The position numbers and the translations under genes are program-made. A DNA stretch of 64,000 nucleotides from Roseibium sp. (lineage in GTDB: Bacteria > Pseudomonadota > Alphaproteobacteria > Rhizobiales > Stappiaceae), in the NCBI GenBank assembly GCA_017643215.1, contig JAEPNV010000018.1, forward strand, positions 38,232-102,231. Reading direction: 5' to 3'. This document shows, piece after piece, positions 26,490 through 35,050 of this stretch. The first letter of the stretch is position 1. Each line of letters begins with the position of its first letter. Below the pieces are notes generated by a model, which saw only the letters and a list, made by a program, of their open reading frames with translations, had not been told where the DNA came from and did no database searches.

Positions 26490-27161
26490 CTAAGCCAAGG
26501 CGGCCTGGCGGGTCGCGCGCAGGACACCGCGATCGATAACGAGAGTCCTTTCGGCGAAGTTCTTTAGGAGCTCCGGATTCGATTCCGTAATGATGAGCGT
26601 GATATTTCGATCGGTTTCCCGAAGCTTGCGAAGCGCATCGGCGTACCGGCGCGCCAAGGCGGGCGCAAGGCCCTGAAACGGCTCATCAAGCATGATCAGC
26701 TTGGAGCCGATCATCAATGCCCGGCCCAGCGCCACCATTTTTCCCTGCCCGCCCGAGACCGCGCCCGCCGGCCGGCCCGCCATCTCCCGGAGCTCAGGAA
26801 GAATCCCATAAACGCGCGCCAGGCGGCGCTGCAATTCGTCAGATGAAAAACGGGCGACCTGCCCCGGCATTTTGATGTTTTCCTCCACCGTGAACCCGGA
26901 AAAGAGCCGCCGGTCCTCCGCCGCGTAGCCGATGCCCAGGATCGGACGCCGGGAGGGCGCCACGACCGTCAGATCGCCGCCGTCAAAGCCGATCCGGCCG
27001 GTCATTTTGGTCAATCCCATGATCGTTCTGAGCGTGGTGGTCTTGCCCGCCCCGTTGGCGCCGATCAGGGCGACGGTCGACGCCTTGGCGATCTCGATGT
27101 TGACCTCGCGCAGGATGGGTATTCCGCCGAGCCGAACGGTCACTTTCTCGAGCACGAGCAT
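26490..27161 (-). CDS. livF: LIV-type ABC transporter ATPase (LivF-like)
   Basis: A 223-residue ATP-binding subunit of the hydrophobic amino-acid (HAAT) importer family. Walker A is GANGAGKTT, the signature is SGGQGKMVALGRAL, and Walker B is LIMLDEPFQGLAP. It is the last gene of the livK-H-M-G-F-type operon, 1 bp after livG. LIV-type systems also import urea, amides and aromatic acids, so leucine should not be assumed. Confidence 0.9.
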   Translation of the reverse strand: MLVLEKVTVRLGGIPILREVNIEIAKASTVALIGANGAGKTTTLRTIMGLTKMTGRIGFDGGDLTVVAPSRRPILGIGYAAEDRRLFSGFTVEENIKMPGQVARFSSDELQRRLARVYGILPELREMAGRPAGAVSGGQGKMVALGRALMIGSKLIMLDEPFQGLAPALARRYADALRKLRETDRNITLIITESNPELLKNFAERTLVIDRGVLRATRQAALA

Positions 27162-27162
27162 C

Positions 27163-27915
27163 TCAAAGCTCCTCCCCGATCACATCGCGGATGACATCCG
27201 GATGGTTCAGGACTTCGTCCGGCGCGCCGCGGAAAAGAACCTCGCCGCGGTTCCAGACCGCGACTTCATCGGCGAAGCGATCAACAATGCCCATGTCGTG
27301 TTCGACAAACACCGGCGTGACCCGCGCCTCCTCGAGCGCCCCGGCAATGATGTCGAGGATTTCGAACTTTTCTGAGGAGGCCACGCCGGAGGTCGGCTCG
27401 TCCATGAACAGCAACCGCGGTTTGAGCGCGAGGGCGAGGGCGATGTCCACCAGCTTGCGCTGTCCTTCCGGCAGCTCAGAGACGGAACGCTGCGCCAAAT
27501 CGGAGCATTTGGTGAGGTCCAGAAGATGTTCCATCTGCGCGCGCTGGGTGACCCGCTCGATCGGGGTCAAGGGCGCCCAATTGCGGGCCTCGGCCGTTCC
27601 GGCCATCAAGAGGTTTTCAATCACCGTGTGCTCGGCAAAAAGCTGCGGGATTTGAAAGGCCCGTGCCACGCCTTTGCGCACCAGTTTGCGCGGTGCGATC
27701 CCCGTCACGTCCTGTCCGTTGAACAGGATGTGGCCGGCTTGCGGTTTTAAATACCCCGTGCACATGTTGAGAAAGGTCGTCTTGCCGGCGCCGTTGGGCC
27801 CAATAATCGCAAGCTTCCGGCCCTCATGGATCTTGATGTTGATGCCTGAGGCCGCGACCACCCCGCCAAAGCGGATCTCCAGGTCCTTGGCCTCCAATAG
27901 AACCGCGCCGCTCAC
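27163..27915 (-). CDS. livG: LIV-type ABC transporter ATPase (LivG-like)
   Basis: The second ATP-binding subunit, 250 residues. Walker A is GPNGAGKTT, the signature region reads LPEGQRKLVDIALAL, a relaxed form usual in LivG, and Walker B is LLFMDEPTSGV; the switch histidine is in VFVEHDMGIV. The start is the GTG at 27915, which overlaps the livM stop by 4 nt (GTGA); the longer open frame runs antisense-like through livM and is rejected. Confidence 0.9.
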   Translation of the reverse strand: MSGAVLLEAKDLEIRFGGVVAASGINIKIHEGRKLAIIGPNGAGKTTFLNMCTGYLKPQAGHILFNGQDVTGIAPRKLVRKGVARAFQIPQLFAEHTVIENLLMAGTAEARNWAPLTPIERVTQRAQMEHLLDLTKCSDLAQRSVSELPEGQRKLVDIALALALKPRLLFMDEPTSGVASSEKFEILDIIAGALEEARVTPVFVEHDMGIVDRFADEVAVWNRGEVLFRGAPDEVLNHPDVIRDVIGEEL

Positions 27916-28907
27916 GACACGGCCTCCCTCTTTCGCCGGTCCGGCGCGCCCGCATCGATGTCGTCCCCACGGGTCACCGCCGACCGGTATAGACCAACCA
28001 ATCCGGTTGGCGCGAACAGGATTACCAACAAAAGCACCGTTCCCAGGATCATCTGCCAGATGTCGGCGGCAAAGGCGGCGGCATAGGTCTTGACGGCCTC
28101 GTAGACAAACGCACCGGCAAACGCGCCGCTGACGGAGCCGGCGCCGCCCAAGATGGCGATGAAGACAAATTCGCCGGACCTGATCCACCAGGCATATTCC
28201 GGCGTGACGATCCCCTGCGCGGTGGCCATCAATGCGCCACCCAGACCGCAAAGTACCGCTGAAACCACATAGCCCACCAGCAGGACACTCCTTGGAGACA
28301 CGCCGAGATATTCCAGCCGGACCTCGTTGGTCTTGATCGCCCGCAACATTTGACCGATCGGCGAACTCAAGAACCGATGCGTCAGGAACAGCGCGACAAG
28401 GGAAAGGCCAAGCGTGCCATAGTAGAGCACCCCTTCGAACGCCCCGCGCTCCAGCGAAAGACCAAGAACCGTGGGGCGGGCCACGCTGAGCCCGTCGGAG
28501 CCGCCCGTGATGAAGTAGAACTTTTCAAGGAAGGAGAAAAAGATCATGGAAACGGCGAGGTTCAACATGCCGAAAAAAATGTGCCGGTAGCGCACCACGA
28601 AGATGCCCACCACAACCGACACCACCGCCGCGGCGAGGACTCCGGCCAACAGTGTGACAATGATCTCGCCACCGCCCGTCGCCTTGCCGACAAAGGCTGC
28701 GGTATAGGCGGCAACGGCGAAGTAAAGCGCATGGCCAAAAGACACCTGGCCGGCCTGGAGCAGGACGATTACCCCGAGCACGGCGAGCCCCTTGGCCAGC
28801 GCGAGCATCAGCATGACCTGCGACGTCGGGTCGATCACCGGCAAAACGATCAGAGCGACGACCAGCGCCAGCGGTATTCCGCGTTTGACGGCATTCGGGA
28901 ACGGCAT
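27912..28907 (-). CDS. livM: LIV-type ABC transporter permease (LivM-like)
   Basis: Inner-membrane permease of 331 residues with around nine hydrophobic segments. Landmarks are LLQAGQVSFGHALYFAVAAY near residue 50 and ILGGAGSVSGAFAGAFVYE near residue 250. AGGAGG stands 8 nt before the ATG. A 267-bp MITE-like insertion separates it from livH, so its translation restarts independently; it overlaps livG downstream. Confidence 0.9.
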   Translation of the reverse strand: MPFPNAVKRGIPLALVVALIVLPVIDPTSQVMLMLALAKGLAVLGVIVLLQAGQVSFGHALYFAVAAYTAAFVGKATGGGEIIVTLLAGVLAAAVVSVVVGIFVVRYRHIFFGMLNLAVSMIFFSFLEKFYFITGGSDGLSVARPTVLGLSLERGAFEGVLYYGTLGLSLVALFLTHRFLSSPIGQMLRAIKTNEVRLEYLGVSPRSVLLVGYVVSAVLCGLGGALMATAQGIVTPEYAWWIRSGEFVFIAILGGAGSVSGAFAGAFVYEAVKTYAAAFAADIWQMILGTVLLLVILFAPTGLVGLYRSAVTRGDDIDAGAPDRRKREAVS

Positions 28908-28922
28908 GTGGTTCGCCTCCTA

Positions 28923-29189
28923 GGCCCTGTGGACGGATTGGAGATGCATTTCACCGGGAACCGCATCGGACAAGATCAAGGACATCCGGCGAAGGTGATG
29001 CGGGTCCATCATCAAGACGGAATTGCGCCGGGTTTGGGCGACGCGGGCCCGGCCGTTCGGGTGAGACAAGAGGCATCGGCCGGGCATGAAACGCCCTTTG
29101 ACCGTATCGCCCCTACGCGCCCCAGGTCTTTTCCCGCCATCTATCGCCTCAGATCTCACGAAATGCGCCTCCAATGCGTCCACAGCCCC
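28923..29189. mobile_element. MITE-like element with terminal inverted repeats and TA duplication
   Basis: The whole gap between livH and livM is bounded by about 30-bp inverted repeats. The left end reads GGCCCTGTGGACGGATTGG..., and the right end, on the opposite strand, GGGGCTGTGGACGCATTGG...; 25 of the first 30 bases match. Both ends are flanked by TA (28921-28922 and 29190-29191), the target duplication of IS630/Tc1-mariner elements. The core holds only an 87-codon minus-strand open frame with no recognisable domain. The element supplies the last base of the livH stop codon. A 13-bp copy of the tip, GGCCCTGTGGACG, recurs near 30127. Confidence 0.7.
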
Positions 29190-30094
29190 TAAATCTTGCG
29201 GGCTTCAGCCGCGCCAAACAAACCCTGCGGGCGCACCAGGAGGACGGCGAACATGATGAGATAGGGTACCAGCACCTGCAATTCGGGCCACAGATAAACG
29301 GCAAAGCTGCGGCCCAGACCGATCAGCAGCGCCGTGATGGCCGCGCCCTCGATCTGACCCATCCCGGCCGTCGCGACCACCGCAAAGGACAACACGATCA
29401 TGTCGGCCCCCATGCCGGGCACCACGGACGTGGTGGCGGATGCCAGCGCGCCCCCGAAGGCCGCAAGGGTCGCGCCGACAATGAAGGTGATCAGATACAC
29501 CCGCTCGACATCGATCCCGATGGTGACAGCGGCTTCGCGGTCCTCCGTCACGGCGGTGATCAGCCGGCCGGTCAGGGTCCGCCGCAATCCCAGCCGCAGG
29601 GCGATCAGGACGACGATGGCCACCAGGGGCAGAAAAATCAGCTGATAGACCGTGTAGGTAATCCCAAAGACGGATACCGTGCCGAGCTGATTCAGGGCTG
29701 TCGCCTCAAACAGCGGCCGCACGCCCCAAATCAACCGCTGCACATCCTCCAGGATCATGAAAACGGCAAACGTCACAAGGATTTGCAGCACATCTTCCAT
29801 CTGATAGATGCGGCTGAGTAGAAGCTTTTCCACCGGCCCGCCAACCATGACGCCGATCGCGGCGGCGGCGACCAGCATCAACGGAAAGGCCAGCCAGGGC
29901 GCCCATCCGGCCGCAAAGATCGCGCCGCCGACCGAGGCCGTGGCATAGGCGCCCATGGCATAAAAGGACCCATGGGCGACATTCAGCACGCGCAGCACGC
30001 CGAAAATCAGGGTCAAGCCGACAGCGACCAGAAAAACCAAGGCGGCGTAGGAGATGCCATCGAATATCGCCAGCGCGAACAGTTGCAAATTCAT
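29189..30094 (-). CDS. livH: LIV-type ABC transporter permease (LivH-like)
   Basis: Inner-membrane permease of 301 residues. LRVLNVAHGSFYAMGAYA near residue 36 is the LivH signature, and ATTSVVPGMGADMIVLSFAV ends the conserved domain. It is the first permease after the binding-protein gene. Its TAG stop straddles the left TA duplication and first base of the MITE-like element, so the original C-terminus may have been slightly different. Confidence 0.9.
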   Translation of the reverse strand: MNLQLFALAIFDGISYAALVFLVAVGLTLIFGVLRVLNVAHGSFYAMGAYATASVGGAIFAAGWAPWLAFPLMLVAAAAIGVMVGGPVEKLLLSRIYQMEDVLQILVTFAVFMILEDVQRLIWGVRPLFEATALNQLGTVSVFGITYTVYQLIFLPLVAIVVLIALRLGLRRTLTGRLITAVTEDREAAVTIGIDVERVYLITFIVGATLAAFGGALASATTSVVPGMGADMIVLSFAVVATAGMGQIEGAAITALLIGLGRSFAVYLWPELQVLVPYLIMFAVLLVRPQGLFGAAEARKI

Positions 30095-30253
30095 CGATTT
30101 TGCCTTGATCGGGACGACGGACCTCGGCCCTGTGGACGAACTTCAGATTTAAGAAGGTGACGCGCAAGCTTATGGTTCTGTTTTTGTTTTCGGAATTGAA
30201 ACACGCTTGGGGGGCCGCCGCGATAACGGACGTATTTCAATTCCACCACCCGG

Positions 30254-30283
30254 GGCCTGAGGGCGCCTTGCCGCCCTCAGGCC
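30254..30283. other. Strong hairpin after the LIV-type binding-protein gene
   Basis: Perfect 12-bp arms GGCCTGAGGGCG / CGCCCTCAGGCC with a 6-nt loop, 12 bp beyond the binding-protein stop on the minus strand, within the 201-bp gap to livH. There is no T-tract; it probably protects the binding-protein mRNA or lowers read-through into the permease genes. Confidence 0.6.
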
Positions 30284-30295
30284 GGGCGGCCCGGC

Positions 30296-31594
30296 TCAGG
30301 AGCCGTGTTTGAACGCATCCGCCTTAACGCTGTCGATGAAGTCCGGGGTCAGCGTCTTCAGCCAGTCCTCGGAGATCTGGCCGACCGGGGTCGTGATCGC
30401 ATCGCCATCGAACATCATCATTTGGTCGAGCACCGCGAAATCATAGCCGTCCGCGCGGATCGTCGTGCCCAGAAGCTGATCCTCGACGCCCTGGTTGTCC
30501 TCGCGGAGGGTGACCTCGCGCCCCAGCCCGGAGAAGGTCAGCCCCTCCATCGCGTTAATCACCGCCTCATCGTTCGGCCAAGCACCGCCGCCGGCCGCGA
30601 TCGCCTTCTCATAGGCGCCCTTGATGGCCGACAGGGCCTGGCTCATGTGGAAGACGGGGTAGATGGGATAGGCACCGGTCTTTTCCTTGAATTCGTCGAC
30701 AAATCCCATGAATTGGGCATCATCGCGCTTCTCCGGATGCAGGAAATAGTGGTCGCCGCGTGTGCCGACGATGTGGCCGGCGGGCAGCGCGTCGCCCAGC
30801 CGCTCAAGCGAGCTTTCCGCCAAGGGCAGCACCAGTGTCGATGTGTTGGTCAGCCCGCGCTGTGCCGCCTGACGCACGAATGTATCCAGATCGCCGCCCC
30901 AGGATGTCGACAGGATGACGTCCGGCCGCAGGGCCTGAAGGCGAGAGATCTCTGTCGAAAAGTCGGGTGAGCCGAATTTCGGGAAAAACTCTGCGACAAT
31001 CTCGACATCCGGCTTGAGCTGCTTGAGGGCCGTCGAGAAGATCGCCCAGCTGTCGCGTCCCCAGGCGTAGTCCTGATTGACCACCGCGATGGTTTTGATG
31101 TCCGGCTTGGTTTTCAGAAGGTACAGAACCGAGGCCAGCATTTCGGGCGTGGCATTGGCCTGCGTGCGGAAGCTGTAGCGGAAGTCATTTTCTTCGAAGA
31201 TCCGCTGCGTGCCGCAATCCCACATGATGTTGAGCACTTTAAGGTCCTCCGCCAGGGGCCCGACCTTGGTGCAATTGCCCGAGGATATGGACGCGAACAT
31301 GGCGTCCACCTCAACATCTTCGACCAACCGCCGGTATTCCGACAAAAGCGCCTCGCCGCCGGCCCCTTCGTCGACAAAATAAGCCGTGACCGGGACGCCG
31401 CCGATGCCGCCATTCGCGTTGATGTCGGCAATCATCATTTCCGCCGCCGCTTTGGCCGGCTCGCCGAAGACCGAGGCCGGACCGGACAAGAACGCCGTGA
31501 TGCCGATGCGCAATTCAGCCGGTTTTTCCTCCGCGAAGGCGACAGATGTGCACAGCGAAAGTGCCGCTGTTGCCGCAAGTAAACGTGTGAGCAT
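30296..31594 (-). CDS. LIV-type ABC transporter periplasmic binding protein
   Basis: A 432-residue Peripla_BP_6 protein with a signal peptide cut near residue 21 (SVAFA-EEKP). It starts with LRIGITAFLSGPASVFGEPA and continues with EMMIADINANGGIGG. The length and the SGNCTKVGPLAEDL region are more like binding proteins for aromatic or amide compounds than like LivK. The ATG at 31594 has GGGAGG 8 nt upstream. A perfect TATAG-N7-CTATA box lies 117 bp upstream, shared with the catabolic genes further right, which suggests the ligand belongs to that pathway. Confidence 0.87.
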   Translation of the reverse strand: MLTRLLAATAALSLCTSVAFAEEKPAELRIGITAFLSGPASVFGEPAKAAAEMMIADINANGGIGGVPVTAYFVDEGAGGEALLSEYRRLVEDVEVDAMFASISSGNCTKVGPLAEDLKVLNIMWDCGTQRIFEENDFRYSFRTQANATPEMLASVLYLLKTKPDIKTIAVVNQDYAWGRDSWAIFSTALKQLKPDVEIVAEFFPKFGSPDFSTEISRLQALRPDVILSTSWGGDLDTFVRQAAQRGLTNTSTLVLPLAESSLERLGDALPAGHIVGTRGDHYFLHPEKRDDAQFMGFVDEFKEKTGAYPIYPVFHMSQALSAIKGAYEKAIAAGGGAWPNDEAVINAMEGLTFSGLGREVTLREDNQGVEDQLLGTTIRADGYDFAVLDQMMMFDGDAITTPVGQISEDWLKTLTPDFIDSVKADAFKHGS

Positions 31595-31711
31595 GAAGGT
31601 TTCCTCCCGGTATGAAGGTTCAGCCGAAGCCCGTCGAGACTTCGCCATCCTCTAGAAAGAAGCGTAACTATCCCGGCTGAACCCGGGTAGAGATCAAAGC
31701 GACCGGGCGGA

Positions 31712-31728
31712 TATAGCCGTTGCCTATA
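31712..31728. promoter_or_regulatory. TATAG-N7-CTATA box 1 (LIV-type importer promoter)
   Basis: TATAG-CCGTTGC-CTATA, perfect 5-bp arms with 7-nt spacer, 117 bp upstream of the binding-protein ATG. The form T-N11-A within a palindrome fits a LysR-type binding site. One of five such sites in this island. Confidence 0.7.
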
Positions 31729-32129
31729 CCCTGCTCCCCTCTGATCCAGACAAGTTCTTCTTCAAGACCGTTATAGATGTTCGGCCGGTTTTTTAAGACG
31801 ATGTGTGAAGATGAAGCCCCAACTCGGCACACCGCGGCACTTCTGACAGATGCGGACTGATCAAAACGGGCTCTCGGCGGTTCCGCAGCGGCATTTGGCT
31901 GCCAACGGGTCTGCGTGCCGAACGCATCGACGTGATCGCGCAGTCGAAGTGCTGCCGCTTATTGCACAACCTTTGAGAGAGGCTGATCCTCACCGCATTT
32001 CATATGCGGCAATGCAAACGCGTTCAGCCGGATCGCCGCGCACCAAACGCTACATATGCCGTCAATGGCGCGTCCGAAAACAGAATCCCGGCCACCTGGA
32101 CAGCGTGATAAAGGTCCGATCGGGGGCGA

Positions 32130-32146
32130 TATAGTTTCTCACTATA
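32130..32146. promoter_or_regulatory. TATAG-N7-CTATA box 2 (ribose-type importer promoter)
   Basis: TATAG-TTTCTCA-CTATA lies inside a longer perfect palindrome with 10-bp arms (GCGATATAGT / ACTATATCGC, 32126-32150). It is 114 bp upstream of the binding-protein ATG at 32261, the same spacing as box 1 has to its gene. Confidence 0.72.
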
Positions 32147-32260
32147 TCGCTCATACCTCACCACAGTATTCCGTCCGCATACCCTGCCCATGCACTGTAG
32201 CGACCGGCGAAAGGCGGTCCGATCGACCTGTCTGAGTCTTCAAACCTTAGGGAGGAAATC

Positions 32261-33430
32261 ATGCGGAAGGGGATCGCAACGTCACTTGTTGTCGTTTCGG
32301 CTATGTTATTGGGCACCGCCGCCAATGCTGAAGGATTGGACGAACTGCCGGCCGAGCTGGCCGCTGCCTATGAGGGCGTTGATGAGGGACAACCCATTAA
32401 GGCGTCGGCCTATCGCGAATGGACACCACGTTCGGAGCCGCCTTGGAAAATCGGCTATGCAAGTTCATATGCTGGCAACACCTGGCGCGCCGAGGGCCTG
32501 AAACGCCTCACCCAGGAGCTGTTTCCGGTCTACAAGGACGCCGGGCTGGTCGAAGACATCGTGGTCACGCAGTCCGACCTGAATGACGCACGGCAGATTC
32601 AGCAGATGCGCCAACTGGTCGACCAGGGTGTGGACGCCATTATCGTGTGCTGTTCCAATCCGGTCGCGCTGAACAAGGCGGTTGAATACGCGTATTCCAA
32701 AGGCGTCGTGGTGTTTTCCTATTCGGGCTATCTGACGTCCGAAAAGGCGCTGAACGCCTCCTCCAACTACACGCTCGGCGGCTACGAGATCGCCAAGGCG
32801 ATGATCGAGGAAGTCGGCGGCAAGGGCAATTTCCTGCTGGTCTCCGGCATTGCCGGCGCCGCGTCCTCAGAGAGCTTTGACACCGGCGCGAAACGGGCGC
32901 TGGAGGAGTTCCCGGACGCCAAGCTCGTCGGTCAGGTGTGGGGCAACTGGACCGACCAGGTCGCGCAGACCGAAGTGCAGAAGTTCCTGGCGACCAATCC
33001 CACCAAGATCGACGGCATAATTGCCCAGGGCTCCCAGGAAACCGGCGTTTTGAAGGCCGTCTTGCAGTCCGGCCGTGACGTCATGCCGATTTCACTGGCC
33101 GGGTCCGCCGGGGCCGCGTGCTACTTGAAAAACAATCCGGACTGGATCAGCCACGCGTTCCAGATTTGGCCCCCAGGCGATGAGATGGAACTCGGCTTCA
33201 ACTCGGTGATCCGGACATTGCAGAACCAGGGCCCGAAGGTGCAGTCGATCCTGCGGGGCGTCTACCGCGTGCCGTCCGAGGAGTATGTATCCGGTCTTTC
33301 GGCCGACTGCTCGGTCGACTCGACGGAATACATTCAGCCCGGCATCGACGTCTGGTTCCCGGACGACAAGGCCGCCGGCTACTTCCTGCGCCCCAGCGAT
33401 CCGCTGGAATGGAAGGCCGCGAGCAACTGA
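32261..33430 (+). CDS. CUT2-family ABC transporter periplasmic binding protein
   Basis: RbsB-like Peripla_BP_4 protein of 389 residues with a signal peptide (cut after ANA, about residue 23). The core begins at KIGYASSYAGNTWRAE, with QMRQLVDQGVDAIIVCCSNP in the first lobe and IDGIIAQGSQETGVLKA in the second. A longer-than-usual N-terminal segment rich in acidic residues precedes the core. It is the first gene of an ABC-permease-permease-aldehyde dehydrogenase operon. Ligand: a sugar, polyol or other small polyhydroxy compound by family; not determinable. Confidence 0.88.
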   Translation: MRKGIATSLVVVSAMLLGTAANAEGLDELPAELAAAYEGVDEGQPIKASAYREWTPRSEPPWKIGYASSYAGNTWRAEGLKRLTQELFPVYKDAGLVEDIVVTQSDLNDARQIQQMRQLVDQGVDAIIVCCSNPVALNKAVEYAYSKGVVVFSYSGYLTSEKALNASSNYTLGGYEIAKAMIEEVGGKGNFLLVSGIAGAASSESFDTGAKRALEEFPDAKLVGQVWGNWTDQVAQTEVQKFLATNPTKIDGIIAQGSQETGVLKAVLQSGRDVMPISLAGSAGAACYLKNNPDWISHAFQIWPPGDEMELGFNSVIRTLQNQGPKVQSILRGVYRVPSEEYVSGLSADCSVDSTEYIQPGIDVWFPDDKAAGYFLRPSDPLEWKAASN

Positions 33431-33502
33431 CCGCAGCGAACTTGCGCCTCCGCCGCGCGCGGCGGGGGCGTCCGCTTACCGCTTCCGTCCGGAGCTTTTT
33501 CC

Positions 33503-35050
33503 ATGCCCGCCATATCGCTTCAAAACATCGCAAAATCCTTTGGCGAGACCCGGGCGCTTGCGGGCGCGTCGCTGCATTGTGAGCTCGGTGAGATCCACGC
33601 CATTGTCGGCGAGAACGGAAGCGGCAAAAGCACGCTGGCCAAGATCATCTCCGGCGTCGCGTTGCCCGACGCGGGCAAGGTGGATGTGCTGGGCCATGCC
33701 CCAACGACCCCGGCCGAGGCCATTGCCGCGGGTATTTCAACGATCTACCAGGAAATCATGGTCGCCGAGGAACTGACCGTCTGGGAAAACACCTTTGCCG
33801 GAACAGACGGGCTGTGGCGCCGGAAGACGACGACCGCTGAAAAGAAGAGACTCGCTCGTGAAACCTTGCTCCGGCTGGCGGAGGTGGATATCGACCCGGA
33901 CACCCCGGTGTCGGCGTTGCCGCTGAGCGTGAAGCAATGGATCGTCATCGCCCGCGCGGTTTTGCAAAAGCCCAAACTTTTGATCTTCGACGAAAGCTCG
34001 GCCGCGCTCGATCTCGAGGCGACCAACCGCCTGCATAAGGAAATGCTGGCGCTCAAGGAGGCCGGGTCCTGCGTCTTGCTTGTCACGCACCGGATCGCCG
34101 AACTGGTGAAAATCACGGACAGCGCCACCGTCTTGAGCGACGGAAAAACGGTTGGACGGCTTGAGAAATCGGAAATCACCGAGAAAAACCTGCTGCGCCT
34201 GATGTCGGCCGACGAGCGTCACTCCGCGGCGGGCAAGCGCGAAAATTCTGTAATCTCAACGGCGCATAAACCGGCCTTGGAAGCGTGCAACGTGCAGCTC
34301 GCGGCGAATGCCTGGCCGTTGGACTTCAAGGTCCACGCCGGCGAAATCGTCGGCATCGCTGGCTTGGATGGCGCCGGACAATCGGAGTTTGTCAGCATCC
34401 TCGCGGGCATCACCCCGGCACCGGCCGGCAAGGTGCAGGTCTGGGGCGCCTCGACGGTAAGCCACGAAATCACGTCGCTGGCCGACGCCGAAGCCGCCGG
34501 CATCACATATGTTTCGGGGGATCGGAAGAAGGAGGGACTGTTTCCCAACCTGTCGATCCTGGAGAATTTCGGCCTTGCGCTTTACGACCGGATGGCCAGC
34601 CGTTTCGGCGTGATCGACCGCACCCAGCTCAGCGCCGCGTTCGACGACGAGGAACTTCGCCTGTCGATCAAATACGGCGACCGGTCGGATAAGATCACGA
34701 CCCTGTCGGGCGGCAACCAGCAGAAGGTTCTGATCGCCCGCGCGTTCGCGCTTTCGCCGAAGGTGATCATCCTGAATGACCCGGCACGCGGTGTCGACAT
34801 CGGCACCAAGCAGGATCTTTACACTCACCTGCGCGACTTTGCCTCGAACGGCGGCGCCGTTGTTTATCTGTCCACCGAGATCGAGGAGTTCCTGAATTTC
34901 GCCGACCGGGCGGATGTGTTCTTCGAAGGCGGAATTTTCGCCAGCTTCGATCAAGGTGCCATCACCGAGGACAACCTGCTCGCGGCCATGTTCGGGCAAA
35001 CCAAGCCGATCGTGTTTGACGAGGATACCGGGACAGAAGGGGTCGCGTGA
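33503..35050 (+). CDS. CUT2-family ABC transporter ATPase, two nucleotide-binding domains
   Basis: RbsA-like protein of 515 residues with two fused ATPase domains. Domain 1 has Walker A GENGSGKST (about residue 36), a degenerate signature LPLSVKQW and Walker B LLIFDESSAALD. Domain 2 starts near residue 260 with a degenerate P-loop (GLDGAGQSE) and a good signature TLSGGNQQKVLIARAF with Walker B VIILNDPARGVD. This asymmetry is usual for the family. Its TGA overlaps the next start. Confidence 0.92.
   Translation: MPAISLQNIAKSFGETRALAGASLHCELGEIHAIVGENGSGKSTLAKIISGVALPDAGKVDVLGHAPTTPAEAIAAGISTIYQEIMVAEELTVWENTFAGTDGLWRRKTTTAEKKRLARETLLRLAEVDIDPDTPVSALPLSVKQWIVIARAVLQKPKLLIFDESSAALDLEATNRLHKEMLALKEAGSCVLLVTHRIAELVKITDSATVLSDGKTVGRLEKSEITEKNLLRLMSADERHSAAGKRENSVISTAHKPALEACNVQLAANAWPLDFKVHAGEIVGIAGLDGAGQSEFVSILAGITPAPAGKVQVWGASTVSHEITSLADAEAAGITYVSGDRKKEGLFPNLSILENFGLALYDRMASRFGVIDRTQLSAAFDDEELRLSIKYGDRSDKITTLSGGNQQKVLIARAFALSPKVIILNDPARGVDIGTKQDLYTHLRDFASNGGAVVYLSTEIEEFLNFADRADVFFEGGIFASFDQGAITEDNLLAAMFGQTKPIVFDEDTGTEGVA

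Larger units (their letters stand above)
31595..32260. other. 666-bp divergent promoter region between two ABC importer operons
   Basis: No gene seen. It holds two copies of the TATAG-N7-CTATA palindrome (31712-31728 near the LIV-type operon, 32130-32146 near the ribose-type operon), 400 bp apart. The stretch between them has no convincing open frame with a ribosome site. An AGGGAGG-type site stands just before the ATG at 32261. Confidence 0.55.

Noticed and set aside
28920..29183. An 87-codon minus-strand gene between livH and livM
   Set aside because: Its ends coincide with the terminal inverted repeats of the MITE-like element; no domain is recognisable.
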